Below, piece by piece: positions 56,022-64,000 of a DNA stretch of 64,000 bases (the first letter of the stretch is position 1; each line of letters begins with the position of its first letter). The notes beneath the pieces are model-generated. The model did not search any database, was not told the origin of the DNA, and saw nothing but the letters and a program-made list of their open reading frames with translations. Source of the stretch: JAEXNA01 sp037189585 (GTDB lineage: Bacteria; Vulcanimicrobiota; Xenobia; Xenobiales; JADMJV01). The stretch is taken from assembly GCA_037189585.1 (NCBI GenBank), contig JBBCJA010000042.1:82696-146695 (forward strand), written 5' to 3'. The position numbers and the translations under genes were made by a program.

Positions 56022-57853
56022 TGCACTGGCATTCTGGTGTCTTCCACTCTCCCTCGGGAGTCTATCTGGAGGAAGAGAACGGATACCTCAAGCTGCTGGT
56101 CCGAACCCCTCTGGACTCGCCGATACAGAAGGTCTACCTGCGCTACTCACCGGACGGTGAGGACCATACCGTGCCGGCACATCCATCGGCCCAGCGTACC
56201 GGGTTTTGCTGCCGTTGGTGGGAAGTACGGGTTCTACCCCGCAACACCCGTTTTCACTATCGCTTCCTGCTGACGACCGACCATGGTGGATGGTGGTTCA
56301 CCGCGGCCGGTCTGACTCGCGCCATTCCCACCGACCAGACCGATTTTCAGATTCTGACCGAGCGCGCTCAGACATCCTGGCTGGATAGCTCGGTTTTTTA
56401 TCAGATCTTTCCCGACCGCTTCGCCGTCGGAGAGCCGGCTAACCGAGTCCGATCGGGACAGCATAAACTCGACGGCCATCCGGTGGTGGCCCGAGAGTGG
56501 GGTGAGCTTCCCAACGTTCACCAAGGAGCGCGGGAGTTTTTTGGAGGCGACCTCCAGGGGATCACCGACAAACTCGACCACCTGGGGGAGAGACTTGGTG
56601 TGAACGCGCTGTACCTCAACCCGATCTTCACCTCGCCCAGCAGCCATAAGTACGACGTGGCGAGCTACACCGAGGTCGATCCGCACCTGGGAGGTGACGG
56701 GGCTTTCTTGAAGTTGAGGCAGGCCACTCGAGAGCGGGGCATCCGAGTGATTCTCGACGTGGTTCCCAACCACTGCGGGGACCAGCATCCCTGGTTTCAG
56801 GCCGCGCTCACCGACCCTCAGTCGGAAACGGCGGAGTTTTTCACCTTCTCTTCCCATCCTCAAGAATATGAGGCCTGGCTTGGAGTTCGCTCCTTACCTA
56901 AGTTGAACTATCACAGCGCGAAGCTTCGCGAGGTGATGTACGAAGGCCCGAACGCGATCATGAAGCGCTGGCTCAAGCAGCCTTTCGAGATCGACGGCTG
57001 GCGCATCGACGTGGCCAATATGCTGGCCCGCCAGGGCGCTCATCACCTGGGTCACAAGGTATTGCGGGGGATTCGGCGGGCGGTTAAGTCGGTCGACCCG
57101 GCCGCTTATCTTTTGGGAGAGAACTTTTTTGACGCCTCTTCCTTTCTGCAGGGCGACCAGCTCGACGGGGCCATGAACTATCGAGGTTTCATGATGCCGC
57201 TCTATCACTGGTTGACGGGTCGGGACTATCAAGCTCACATGGGGCGCGAGTGGGGAGACTTTCATCCGCTGGGAAGTTCCGATCTCGAGCGCCAATGGAT
57301 GAGTTTTCGTGCTTCGGTGCCCTGGCTTATCACGCGCCAACAGCTGAATCTGCTGGGCTGCCATGACACTCCGCGGCTGCGCCGAATGGTCGACGGCGAT
57401 CTGGAGAAGGCCAAAGTCGCGCGCTTCTTGCTCTTTTGCTATCCTGGCGTTCCCAACGTGTATTACGGCGACGAGATCGGGCTCGACGGCGGGCGCGATC
57501 CGGACAATCGTCGCTGCATGCCGTGGGAGGAGATGAGCTGGGACCACGACTATCTGCGAGGCTGGCTCGACCTCATCGGTTATCGGAAAAGCCTCTCGGC
57601 TCTGACCCAAGGGGTGTACCAACCGCTGACCACCGCGGACAACACCGTCGCTTTTTTGCGCGAATCCACCGACCAGCGTGTCATCGCCGTGGCCAAGCGC
57701 GGGCCTGACAACGTCGACCGGGTGGCGACCGAGCACGCCGCCATCCCCGACGGAACCGCCTTTCGCGACCTTTTGGGGGGCGGGGAGGCCCGAACGGAAG
57801 GCGGCTATCTCCCGATTCACGGCGCTCTCACCCAACTGTGGCTTCACAGTTGA
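56021..57853 (+). CDS. GH13 alpha-glucosidase (MalZ/cyclomaltodextrinase type)
   Basis: 610 residues, close to the length of E. coli MalZ. An N-terminal beta domain (1-115) precedes the catalytic barrel, as in maltodextrin glucosidase and neopullulanase. The four conserved regions are DVVPNH (246-251), GWRIDVAN with nucleophile D330, GENFF with acid/base E367, and LLGCHDTPR with D449. There is no signal peptide, so it acts on maltodextrins in the cytoplasm, releasing glucose and maltose. Its end overlaps the convergent trehalase gene by 10 nt. Confidence 0.93.
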   Translation: MHWHSGVFHSPSGVYLEEENGYLKLLVRTPLDSPIQKVYLRYSPDGEDHTVPAHPSAQRTGFCCRWWEVRVLPRNTRFHYRFLLTTDHGGWWFTAAGLTRAIPTDQTDFQILTERAQTSWLDSSVFYQIFPDRFAVGEPANRVRSGQHKLDGHPVVAREWGELPNVHQGAREFFGGDLQGITDKLDHLGERLGVNALYLNPIFTSPSSHKYDVASYTEVDPHLGGDGAFLKLRQATRERGIRVILDVVPNHCGDQHPWFQAALTDPQSETAEFFTFSSHPQEYEAWLGVRSLPKLNYHSAKLREVMYEGPNAIMKRWLKQPFEIDGWRIDVANMLARQGAHHLGHKVLRGIRRAVKSVDPAAYLLGENFFDASSFLQGDQLDGAMNYRGFMMPLYHWLTGRDYQAHMGREWGDFHPLGSSDLERQWMSFRASVPWLITRQQLNLLGCHDTPRLRRMVDGDLEKAKVARFLLFCYPGVPNVYYGDEIGLDGGRDPDNRRCMPWEEMSWDHDYLRGWLDLIGYRKSLSALTQGVYQPLTTADNTVAFLRESTDQRVIAVAKRGPDNVDRVATEHAAIPDGTAFRDLLGGGEARTEGGYLPIHGALTQLWLHS

Positions 57854-59667
57854 TCGCTAGTCCGAAGGCTGTCCAGCGTTCGGCGTTGGGAGTCGCTCAA
57901 GAGAGCAAGTCCGATTTGATAGCTTGCGTTGGTCCAGCCGAAGCCCTCGCGGGGGACGTAGCGGACGTGGGCTCCCTGGTTGGCGTACTCGGCGAAGACT
58001 TCGTGACTGCAACCGACCAAGTCGTACTTTTCCGCCAGAACGCCGTTGTAGTCGATGGCGCACTGGGTCAGCATGCGGGTCCAGCGGTAGGCGAGCTCGC
58101 CGGCGAGCTCCTCGTAGCCGTAGTCGCGCAAGCCTTGCCAGAGTAGCATCTGGTGCGGCGCCCAGCCGTAGGGGAAGTCCCACTGCCGGGCGGTCCGTCG
58201 CGCGCTCAGAGGGCCGCGAGAGCTTTCCGTGCCGCCCGCCACTCCTCCGGCCTCGACCAGCTCGGGCAGCACCTTGTCCACCATCAGGGCGGCTTGCTCC
58301 GGACTGGCCAGCCCCGCCCAGAGCGGATAGAGGTTGGTGGCCGAGGCAAAGCCGGTCGGAGCTCCCTGACGGGTGTCGTGGTCAAAGAACCCCTCTTGAG
58401 TCCAACAGAGCTTGGTCACAAGTCGTGAGCGAGCGGCGGCCCTTTCGCGCCAGCACTGACTGGAAGGGAGACCTTTCAGCGTCCCGGAGAACCAGCGATC
58501 CAAAAGATCGGCGATATCTTTTTCATAGCGATACAAAAGCGAGTTCAGGTCCACCGTGGCCAGCCTGGTGCAGATCCCCTCCAGTCGATAGCTGGTGTCG
58601 TGCCCCGACTCACGGACCGCCCGGTCCTCTTGAAAGTAGTCGTCAAGCTCGGGCGGCGCGACCTCCCTGGCTAGATAGGCCAGGCGAAACTCCTCCACAG
58701 TCATCCCGAGATCCCGAGCGAAGGGTGCCATGGTCTGACCGTAGTGGCGTGGCAGTGTTTCCGGGGGGTAGCCAACCCCTCGGCAGAAGTAACGGGATAG
58801 GCCACAGGAAAGACGCCTGTCGGGACCCATCCAGACCGTTTCATACTCCCTGGAGCAAGCGCGAAGAACCCTCTCGATCCAATCCAGGTCGTTCACCCGG
58901 TCGGCGAGAAGCCGTAGGAACGAGGTAAGAAAGGGCGGCTGAGAGCGGGTCAGGTAGTAAGTTCGATTGGCGTTGAGAATGGCCCCATACCAATCGATTT
59001 GGTAAACCATGTGGTCGACCATGGCCCGGGCGAGCTCGACTTTGCCGTCGGCCACCAGGCCCAAGCCGATGAAGTAGCTGTCCCAGCCGTACATCTCGTT
59101 GAAGCGTCCACCGGGGACGACGTAGGGGAGAGGCTCGCCTGCGGCGTCGAAAGCCAATCCCAAGAGACCGGGGGCGCTATTGAGAGACAGAGAGTCCCGA
59201 CTTGTCAGCGGGAGGTCCAAAGGAAGGCGTTGATAGTCGGAGTCCCGGAGCTGGCTGTAATACTCCCAGGAGCGTCGATCGGATCGGGGCAGGTAGAGTC
59301 GAGGCACGCCATCCCCTTTGGGGTCGGAAAGGACCGTGGCGAGCGACCCATGATCCATCTTCCGGGTCAGTTCGTCCCAGTAACGCTCACGAATGGCCCC
59401 GCCGATCCGTAAGGGAGCCGGCCCGTTCAAGCTGTCGAGGTCGAGCGTCAGCTGGCCCCGGCCTTGAAGGGCCAGCTCTTGCAGAAGATTCGAAAGAGCG
59501 TAGGTTCCGCTCACGCTGGCGCTTCCACCATCGATCCCTTGAAGCTCGAAACACTTCGGACCGTGATCGGCGATGGTGATGGCGGCGTCGCGGTCGGTGT
59601 CTTCCTGGTCCAACAAGCGCGCGAGCGTGCTGGATACCTCCACTCGAAGGGGGGGAGTCTGGCTCAT
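57844..59667 (-). CDS. GH37 trehalase
   Basis: 607 residues without a signal peptide, so probably cytoplasmic. Both trehalase signatures are visible: PGGRFNEMYGWDSY (185-198) and QWDFPYGWAP (495-504). The catalytic pair of the family corresponds to D357 (ESGHDTSYR) and E546 (AEKYD). It hydrolyses trehalose to two glucose. The N-terminal 90 residues are not typical. A -10 hexamer ends 7 nt before the ATG with no Shine-Dalgarno sequence. It shares a divergent region of about 66 bp with the SDR gene. Confidence 0.93.
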   Translation of the reverse strand: MSQTPPLRVEVSSTLARLLDQEDTDRDAAITIADHGPKCFELQGIDGGSASVSGTYALSNLLQELALQGRGQLTLDLDSLNGPAPLRIGGAIRERYWDELTRKMDHGSLATVLSDPKGDGVPRLYLPRSDRRSWEYYSQLRDSDYQRLPLDLPLTSRDSLSLNSAPGLLGLAFDAAGEPLPYVVPGGRFNEMYGWDSYFIGLGLVADGKVELARAMVDHMVYQIDWYGAILNANRTYYLTRSQPPFLTSFLRLLADRVNDLDWIERVLRACSREYETVWMGPDRRLSCGLSRYFCRGVGYPPETLPRHYGQTMAPFARDLGMTVEEFRLAYLAREVAPPELDDYFQEDRAVRESGHDTSYRLEGICTRLATVDLNSLLYRYEKDIADLLDRWFSGTLKGLPSSQCWRERAAARSRLVTKLCWTQEGFFDHDTRQGAPTGFASATNLYPLWAGLASPEQAALMVDKVLPELVEAGGVAGGTESSRGPLSARRTARQWDFPYGWAPHQMLLWQGLRDYGYEELAGELAYRWTRMLTQCAIDYNGVLAEKYDLVGCSHEVFAEYANQGAHVRYVPREGFGWTNASYQIGLALLSDSQRRTLDSLRTSDQL

Positions 59668-59674
59668 AGAGGGC

Positions 59675-59683
59675 AGTATAGCA
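59675..59683 (-). promoter_or_regulatory. Extended -10 seven bases before the trehalase ATG
   Basis: TGC followed by TATACT on the minus strand, then 7 nt, then the ATG at 59667. No -35 is apparent. It has the same layout as the promoters at 21707 and 22750. Confidence 0.5.
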
Positions 59684-59733
59684 CCCTCGCGCGAGAGAAA
59701 ATCTTCCCAACAGTAACAGGTGGGAGAGTCACG

Positions 59734-60516
59734 ATGAATTTTGATGGAAAGGTCGCCCTGATCACCGGCGGTGCCTCGGGCTTAGGCTGGGGAGCCGCTA
59801 AGGTTTTAGCCAAGCGCGGTGCCAGGGTCGCTTTACTGGGAAGAACAGAGAGTTCGCTGGACAAAGCGGTGGCCAAGATTCAAGAAAAGGGATATGAAGC
59901 GTTGGGAGTTATCGCCGACGTCAGCCGGGAGGACGAGTTAAAAAAAGCCGTCGAGGAAGTGGAAGAGCGTTGGGGCCGACTGGATATCCTGTTCGCCAAC
60001 GCCGGTATCAATGGGGTCTGGGCTCCTTTGGAGGAGTTGACCGAGGAGGAATGGTCCCAGACCATCCATATCAATCTGACGGGGACTTTTCTCACCATCA
60101 AGACCTGCCTTCGAATGCTCAAGAAGCAGGGCGGCAGCATCGTCATCACTTCCTCGGTCAACGGCACGCGAATGTTTAGTAATACCGGCGCCTCGGCCTA
60201 TGCCACATCCAAGGCGGGTCAGGTGGCTTTGGCCAAGATGTTGGCCTTGGAGCTCGCCCCTTCAAAGATTCGCGTCAACGTAGTCTGTCCGGGTTGGATC
60301 GAGTCGGAGATCGACGACAATACCGAAAAACGGGATCTGGAGAAGGTAACCACGCCTGTGGAGTTTCCGGAAGGCGCGGTGCCCTTAAAGCACGGACGTC
60401 CCGGGAAAGCCGAGGAGGTCGGGAATTTGGTGGCTTTTCTCTCCAGCGACCTGGCCAGTCATATCACCGGTACCGAAGTCTGGGTCGACGGCGCCCAGTC
60501 GCTCTTGCAAGGATAG
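59734..60516 (+). CDS. Short-chain dehydrogenase/reductase (glucose/gluconate type by context)
   Basis: 260 residues from ATG 59734, supported by GTGGGAG upstream; the frame stays open further left only through the trehalase gene. Classical SDR: TGGASGLG cofactor loop (11-18), NAG (89-91), catalytic S140 or S141, Y156 and K160 (YATSK). Substrate is not given by sequence. The next two genes encode a gluconolactonase-like protein and an FGGY kinase resembling gluconokinase, so glucose 1-dehydrogenase is the simplest role; gluconate 5-dehydrogenase is an alternative. Confidence 0.9.
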   Translation: MNFDGKVALITGGASGLGWGAAKVLAKRGARVALLGRTESSLDKAVAKIQEKGYEALGVIADVSREDELKKAVEEVEERWGRLDILFANAGINGVWAPLEELTEEEWSQTIHINLTGTFLTIKTCLRMLKKQGGSIVITSSVNGTRMFSNTGASAYATSKAGQVALAKMLALELAPSKIRVNVVCPGWIESEIDDNTEKRDLEKVTTPVEFPEGAVPLKHGRPGKAEEVGNLVAFLSSDLASHITGTEVWVDGAQSLLQG

Positions 60517-60522
60517 GAACTT

Positions 60523-61389
60523 ATGAGTATTGATGTCGTGGCCGACTTTATGTGCGGGTGTGGGGAACGCCCCGTCTGGCATCCCAAGAATCGAACGCTC
60601 TACTTCACCGACGTGGACAACCCCGCGGTCTACGCGCTTGACGTCACCAGCGGAGTGGCTTCCAAGGTGTATCATGGTCGGGAGATTGTGGGCGGAATGA
60701 CTTTGCACCGGGACGGTCGCCTACTTCTCTTTATGACCGGGGGCGCCATTCGCCTCTGGAGGCCGGGAGAGAGCCGGATGGAGACTCTGCTCGAAGGGAT
60801 CGAGGGGGAGGAAGAGTCGCGTTTTAACGACGTCCTGGCCGATCCCAAAGGGCGGGTCTTCTGCGGGACCATGCCCACTGGCGACCGTCCTGGAAAACTG
60901 TATCGCTGGGACCCGGACGGCACCCTCCATCTCATTTTGGAGGAAGCGGGGCTACCCAACGGAATGGGTTTTTCTCCCGACCTTTCCAATTTCTACTTCA
61001 CCGACACCGAGGCTCGCACCATCGACGCCTTTGACTATGACCCGGAGAGCGGAACGGTGAGTGGGAGAAAGACTCTGATTCGATGCGGAGAGGAGCCCGG
61101 AAATCCCGACGGCTTGACCGTCGACGCGAAGGGAGATCTCTGGTCGGCTTTCTACGGCGGTCACCGACTGGTGCGCTACGGGCCCCGGGGTGAGGAGACC
61201 GAGCGGGTCGAGCTGCCTATGGCCGAGAATCCGACCTGCCCCTTGATCGTGGAGAACGGAATGCTCTATCTGACGACCGCCGGAGGCGGATATCGACCTC
61301 AAGCGGGAAGCGCTGCGGGGGCACTTTTACGGATGAAAGTCGGGGCCGAGCCTGGTCCCATCTTTTCCTCGGGACGCGCCGCCACGTGA
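60523..61389 (+). CDS. SMP-30/gluconolactonase-like protein
   Basis: 288 residues with the six-bladed propeller pattern of the SMP-30/gluconolactonase/luciferin-regenerating family: GERPVWHPKNRTLYFTDV, SRFNDVLADPKGRVFCGTM, LPNGMGFSPDLSNFYFTDT and NPDGLTVDAKGDLWSAFYGG, which carry the metal-binding Glu, Asn, Asn and Asp positions. It opens sugar lactones such as glucono-1,5-lactone. It follows the SDR gene after 6 nt and overlaps the kinase gene by 4 nt (GTGA), a tight functional unit. Confidence 0.92.
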   Translation: MSIDVVADFMCGCGERPVWHPKNRTLYFTDVDNPAVYALDVTSGVASKVYHGREIVGGMTLHRDGRLLLFMTGGAIRLWRPGESRMETLLEGIEGEEESRFNDVLADPKGRVFCGTMPTGDRPGKLYRWDPDGTLHLILEEAGLPNGMGFSPDLSNFYFTDTEARTIDAFDYDPESGTVSGRKTLIRCGEEPGNPDGLTVDAKGDLWSAFYGGHRLVRYGPRGEETERVELPMAENPTCPLIVENGMLYLTTAGGGYRPQAGSAAGALLRMKVGAEPGPIFSSGRAAT

Positions 61390-62750
61390 CCTGGGCGATC
61401 GACCTCGGCTCGACCTCGATCAAGGGTTGCCGGTTCGACCTCGAGACGGAAAGTCCCCAGCTTCTGCAAGAGAGCTCTCACGACTGTGCTCTCTTGAAGC
61501 CTCGCCCAGGATGGGTCGAGCACGATCTCGCCGGTATGGCAACGATCTTCGGCTCTCTGCTGGAGAAGATTCCCGCTGGGGAGCGGGTCGGATTGGCCTC
61601 GGCCATGCACGCTCTGGTTCTTCTCGATCACAAAGGAGAGCCGCTCTGTGACGCCCTCTCCTGGGCTGACACGCGAAGTGAGGCCCAAGCCGTCGAGTTG
61701 CGTCGCCTGGATCCCGCGGCCTACGCGCGCACGGGCACTCCCCTTCACAGCATGGCCTGGCCGGCCAAGCTACTTTGGCTCGCTCGAGAACGGCCCGACT
61801 GGCGGGCTCGACTTCATCGAGTGAGCGACCTGAAGTCGTACCTGTGGGAAAAGACGACCGGCCAACTCGCGCCCATGGATCGCTCGAGCGCCTCAGGCAC
61901 CGGCCTGTGGAACCTCGCGAATCAAAGTTGGGACGAAGCGTTGTGCCAAAGACTGGGGGTTGCACCCGAACTTTTGCCTCAGGTGAGCGACCGCCATCAG
62001 ATGGACTGGCGGGGAAGAACGCTCTTTCTCGGCGGCGCGGACGGACCGCTGGGTAACCTGGGCCTGGGAGCGGTCGCGGAAGGGAGAGTCGCCGTGTCGG
62101 TGGGAACCTCGGGGGCGGTACGGCGCTTCCGGAGCTCCGCGGTCCGTCCGGTGGACGGTCTCTTTCTCTACGCCCTGGACCGCCTGGGTTGGGTGGAGGG
62201 GGGAGCGATCTCCAACGGCGGTTCAGTGTTCGACTGGCTACGAAAAGAATATCCCCTTTCGGTCGATGAGATGCTTGGAGTCGCGGACAGAGTCGAGGCG
62301 GGAGCGGACGGTTTGTTGGTTCATCCTTATTTTTTGGGTGAGCGGGCGCCCTTTTGGCGCTCCGACATCAAGGCCGGTATCGGCGGCCGTCGGGAGCATC
62401 ACGACTTCGGTCATTTGGTACGGGCTACCCTCGAGGGGGTCGCGTTCTGCCTGCATCGGCTGCTGGGACTCCTGGGCTCGGACGAGGAACCACTTCGTTG
62501 CACGGGAGGAATGTTCGCATCGCCCGTCTGGTGCCAACTCCTGGCCGACGTCACCGGCCGAGAGGTCGCGGTCGGTTTGGCCTCCGAGGCAACCGCTTTA
62601 GGCGCGGCCCTACTGACCGAATCCGAACCGATGGTAAGGGCCAGAACCCTGCCGATGGGACGCCTATGGGAGCCTGACGCAGCGATTCATCAGCGATATC
62701 GTGGAATTTATCAGACCTGGATAGGGACCGACCCGGCTATCGCTCGTTGA
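61386..62750 (+). CDS. FGGY-family carbohydrate kinase, gluconokinase-like
   Basis: 454 residues from GTG 61386. The FGGY fold is recognisable from AIDLGSTSIKG (ATP phosphate loop), DALSWADTRSEA (sugar site), the middle VSVGTSGAVRR and the later FLGERAPFW. The stretch GTPLHSMAWPAKLLWLARE with SASGTGLWNL reads most like gluconokinase of the GntK-FGGY type. With the SDR and lactonase genes it would complete glucose to gluconolactone to gluconate to 6-phosphogluconate. Xylulokinase or another polyol kinase is not excluded. Confidence 0.85.
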   Translation: MTWAIDLGSTSIKGCRFDLETESPQLLQESSHDCALLKPRPGWVEHDLAGMATIFGSLLEKIPAGERVGLASAMHALVLLDHKGEPLCDALSWADTRSEAQAVELRRLDPAAYARTGTPLHSMAWPAKLLWLARERPDWRARLHRVSDLKSYLWEKTTGQLAPMDRSSASGTGLWNLANQSWDEALCQRLGVAPELLPQVSDRHQMDWRGRTLFLGGADGPLGNLGLGAVAEGRVAVSVGTSGAVRRFRSSAVRPVDGLFLYALDRLGWVEGGAISNGGSVFDWLRKEYPLSVDEMLGVADRVEAGADGLLVHPYFLGERAPFWRSDIKAGIGGRREHHDFGHLVRATLEGVAFCLHRLLGLLGSDEEPLRCTGGMFASPVWCQLLADVTGREVAVGLASEATALGAALLTESEPMVRARTLPMGRLWEPDAAIHQRYRGIYQTWIGTDPAIAR

Positions 62751-62862
62751 GCGCGACCTTCTCCAGCCTCGCTGGTGCGCGAGGAGAGCAGCAACGCCTT
62801 GTAGCGCTTTGAACCACTTGACCCCAGAGGTGCTTTCATTCCTCGAGGGAACCGCTCAGGCC

Positions 62863-63516
62863 ATGACATACGCGGGAATTCTCTTCGACATGGACGGGGT
62901 CTTGATCGACTCGGAGCCGTTTTGGCGTCAAGCCGAGATCGAGGTCTTCGCCACCGTCGGGGTGCATCTGACCGAAGAGCAGTGCGCCGAGACGATGGGC
63001 TTGCGCATCGACGAGGTAGTGCGGCTCCGTGCCCCTCGACACGACCAGGCGGCCCTGGCCGAAGCCATTGTGTCCCGGGTGGAGCAACTGGTTCGAGAAA
63101 AAGGCGTTCCGCTTCCCGGATCTCGAGAGATCCTAGAATGGATCCGACAAAAGGACATCCCGTGTGGACTGGCTACATCCTCGAGCTATCGCTTGTTGGA
63201 GTCGACCCTGGCCGCCCTTGGACTGCGAGATTACTTCTCCATCGTCCATTCGGCCCAGGACGAGATTTACGGCAAACCGCACCCGGCGGTCTACCTGAGC
63301 GCGGCCCAGAAGCTGGGCATCGAGCCGGTGGAGGTTCTCGCCATCGAAGATTCGGTCAACGGCGTCATCGCCGGCAAGGCGGCGCGTATGAAGGTCGTGG
63401 CGATCCCGGAAGCCCCGTTCCGTTCCGACCGCCGCTTCGCCATCGCCGACTACCAGTGCGACTCTTTATCGGAGTTGGGGGAGATGCTCCAGCAAAATAT
63501 GTCAGGGACGGTTTAA
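62863..63516 (+). CDS. HAD-family sugar phosphatase (HxpB/YniC-like)
   Basis: 217 residues from ATG 62863; an upstream in-frame start (62809) adds residues unlike the family. Haloacid dehalogenase motifs: FDMDGVLIDSEP (nucleophile D9, D11), ATSS, K in GKPHP, and IEDSVNG. The segments MGLRIDEVV and EDSVNGVIAGKAARMKVV are close to E. coli YniC/HxpB, a phosphatase for 2-deoxyglucose 6-phosphate and hexitol phosphates. Beta-phosphoglucomutase is the main alternative, attractive beside trehalase, but the YniC-like motifs fit better. Its last bases overlap a convergent small ORF. Confidence 0.85.
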   Translation: MTYAGILFDMDGVLIDSEPFWRQAEIEVFATVGVHLTEEQCAETMGLRIDEVVRLRAPRHDQAALAEAIVSRVEQLVREKGVPLPGSREILEWIRQKDIPCGLATSSSYRLLESTLAALGLRDYFSIVHSAQDEIYGKPHPAVYLSAAQKLGIEPVEVLAIEDSVNGVIAGKAARMKVVAIPEAPFRSDRRFAIADYQCDSLSELGEMLQQNMSGTV

Positions 63517-63704
63517 CAGGCCGTGGAATGAACAGCGGGCACGACTTTCTCTTGAGCGCGCTGTTCTCTCAGGCGTCGTAGACGCAGCGAGGTCGCACCT
63601 AAGGCAAAAGGGAAGGGCTTGGCGGGACTGAGGCCGAGGGCGTGCCCCAGACTTTCGGCGGCACCCGAGGGGATTTCAAGGACAGGGTATACAATCTTGG
63701 TCAT
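63513..63704 (-). CDS. Small hypothetical protein (63 aa)
   Basis: 63 residues with AGGAG 8 nt before the ATG. The N-terminus is mildly hydrophobic, the C-terminus Arg-rich (SLRLRRLREQRAQEK). No family is recognised. It lies between the sugar phosphatase gene and the IS element, with 125 bp of AT-rich DNA upstream that probably holds the insertion-sequence end. It may be a real small gene or a fragment. Confidence 0.35.
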   Translation of the reverse strand: MTKIVYPVLEIPSGAAESLGHALGLSPAKPFPFALGATSLRLRRLREQRAQEKVVPAVHSTAC

Positions 63705-63829
63705 CGGTAGGGCTCCTGATCTTCTTTAGCTTTAACTCAAGAATAACCGCCAGGCCTGGACTCAAAGACGTAATTATTCGGTATGATGTAAACGTTAAGT
63801 TAAACTGATGCGCGTAATTTTTTGCATGC

Positions 63830-64000
63830 TCAGTACACACCGAAGGGAGCAGCGATCCCACTGAGCGACCTGGGGTTGCCCTGGTAACGAAGAAACCGTC
63901 GTGCGAGCGCGTGGCGAAGGTCGAGGAGCTTGGCGAAATAGCGATTGTGAGTGGCCTTGCTCTTGGTCTCTTTCCAGGCCGGCTCCGCCGGATTGAGCTC
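63830..64000 (-). mobile_element. IS630-family transposase, C-terminal part, cut by window edge
   Basis: The minus-strand frame gives 56 residues to a TGA at 63832-63830: ELNPAEPAWKETKSKATHNR, then RYFAKLLDLRHAL and a final GIAAPFGVY. The LNPAExxWxxxK motif carries the last acidic residue of the DDE triad in IS630/Tc1-type transposases. Length beyond the edge is unknown. AT-rich DNA at 63760-63830 is the likely terminal region of the element, but its inverted repeat cannot be checked with only one end in view. Confidence 0.75.

Noticed and set aside
59464..59733. Long upstream extension of the SDR gene
   Set aside because: It is the shadow of the trehalase gene on the other strand; the SDR cofactor motif starts right after ATG 59734.
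62767..62784. CCTCGC/GCGAGG hairpin after the FGGY kinase gene as a terminator
   Set aside because: Short stem and no T-run; could be chance in GC-rich DNA.

Overview
The window is a GC-rich (roughly 60%) stretch of bacterial chromosome, densely packed with genes on both strands and full of 1-4 bp start/stop overlaps. No rRNA, tRNA or CRISPR array is visible. Peptidoglycan genes (a bifunctional PBP, MurB), a lipoprotein, type IV pilin-like genes and many sensory genes show a free-living bacterium with a complex envelope. I cannot assign a phylum. The gene mix (SiaABCD, DUF4900-type pilus protein, PilA-like pilin with a CKSNLKNIG stretch, candidate leaderless genes) suggests an under-sampled lineage of the Eremiobacterota/Armatimonadota kind, but that is only an impression.

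Layout. 1-5.1 kb, minus strand: a signalling operon of a small basic ORF, hybrid histidine kinase, CheY-like regulator, GAF-GGDEF cyclase and a membrane-anchored TRAP-type (DctP) solute receptor cut by the window edge. 5.2-10.2 kb, plus: spermidine-synthase-like membrane/TPR fusion, zinc-ribbon protein, M42 peptidase. 10.2-12.7 kb, minus: a DAHP synthase-prephenate dehydratase fusion and a dNMP kinase. 12.8-17.9 kb, plus: a cell-wall operon (PBP1A, murB, lipid kinase, class D beta-lactamase-like protein). 17.9-20.5 kb, minus: a rifampin-phosphotransferase-like gene with a palindrome closely resembling the rifampin-associated element. 20.5-23.6 kb: an accessory stretch with a lipoprotein, a hypothetical gene, a broken Uma2 gene and DUF1338. 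23.7-29.2 kb: O-acyltransferase, DEAD-box helicase, and an FkbM methyltransferase/radical SAM pair.

29.2-33.2 kb, minus: a complete siaABCD partner-switch/c-di-GMP operon. 33.2-42.6 kb, plus: argCJBDR and carAB. The two operons diverge across about 30 bp that hold tandem ARG boxes and a symmetric -10 element. 42.7-46.2 kb: four hypothetical genes. 46.3-50.9 kb: a pilin-like/PilC operon. 50.9-54.2 kb, minus: a TauE exporter and a two-component system. 54.3-56.0 kb: pilin-like protein, flavin reductase, hypothetical. 56-63.5 kb: carbohydrate genes (GH13 glucosidase, GH37 trehalase, SDR, gluconolactonase, FGGY kinase, sugar phosphatase), which together could take trehalose and maltodextrins through glucose and gluconate to 6-phosphogluconate. 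The right edge cuts an IS630-type transposase.

Recurrent themes are c-di-GMP signalling (two cyclases, both with an RxxD product-inhibition site), translational coupling, and several genes whose -10 hexamer lies 5-7 nt before the start codon, which suggests leaderless mRNAs.
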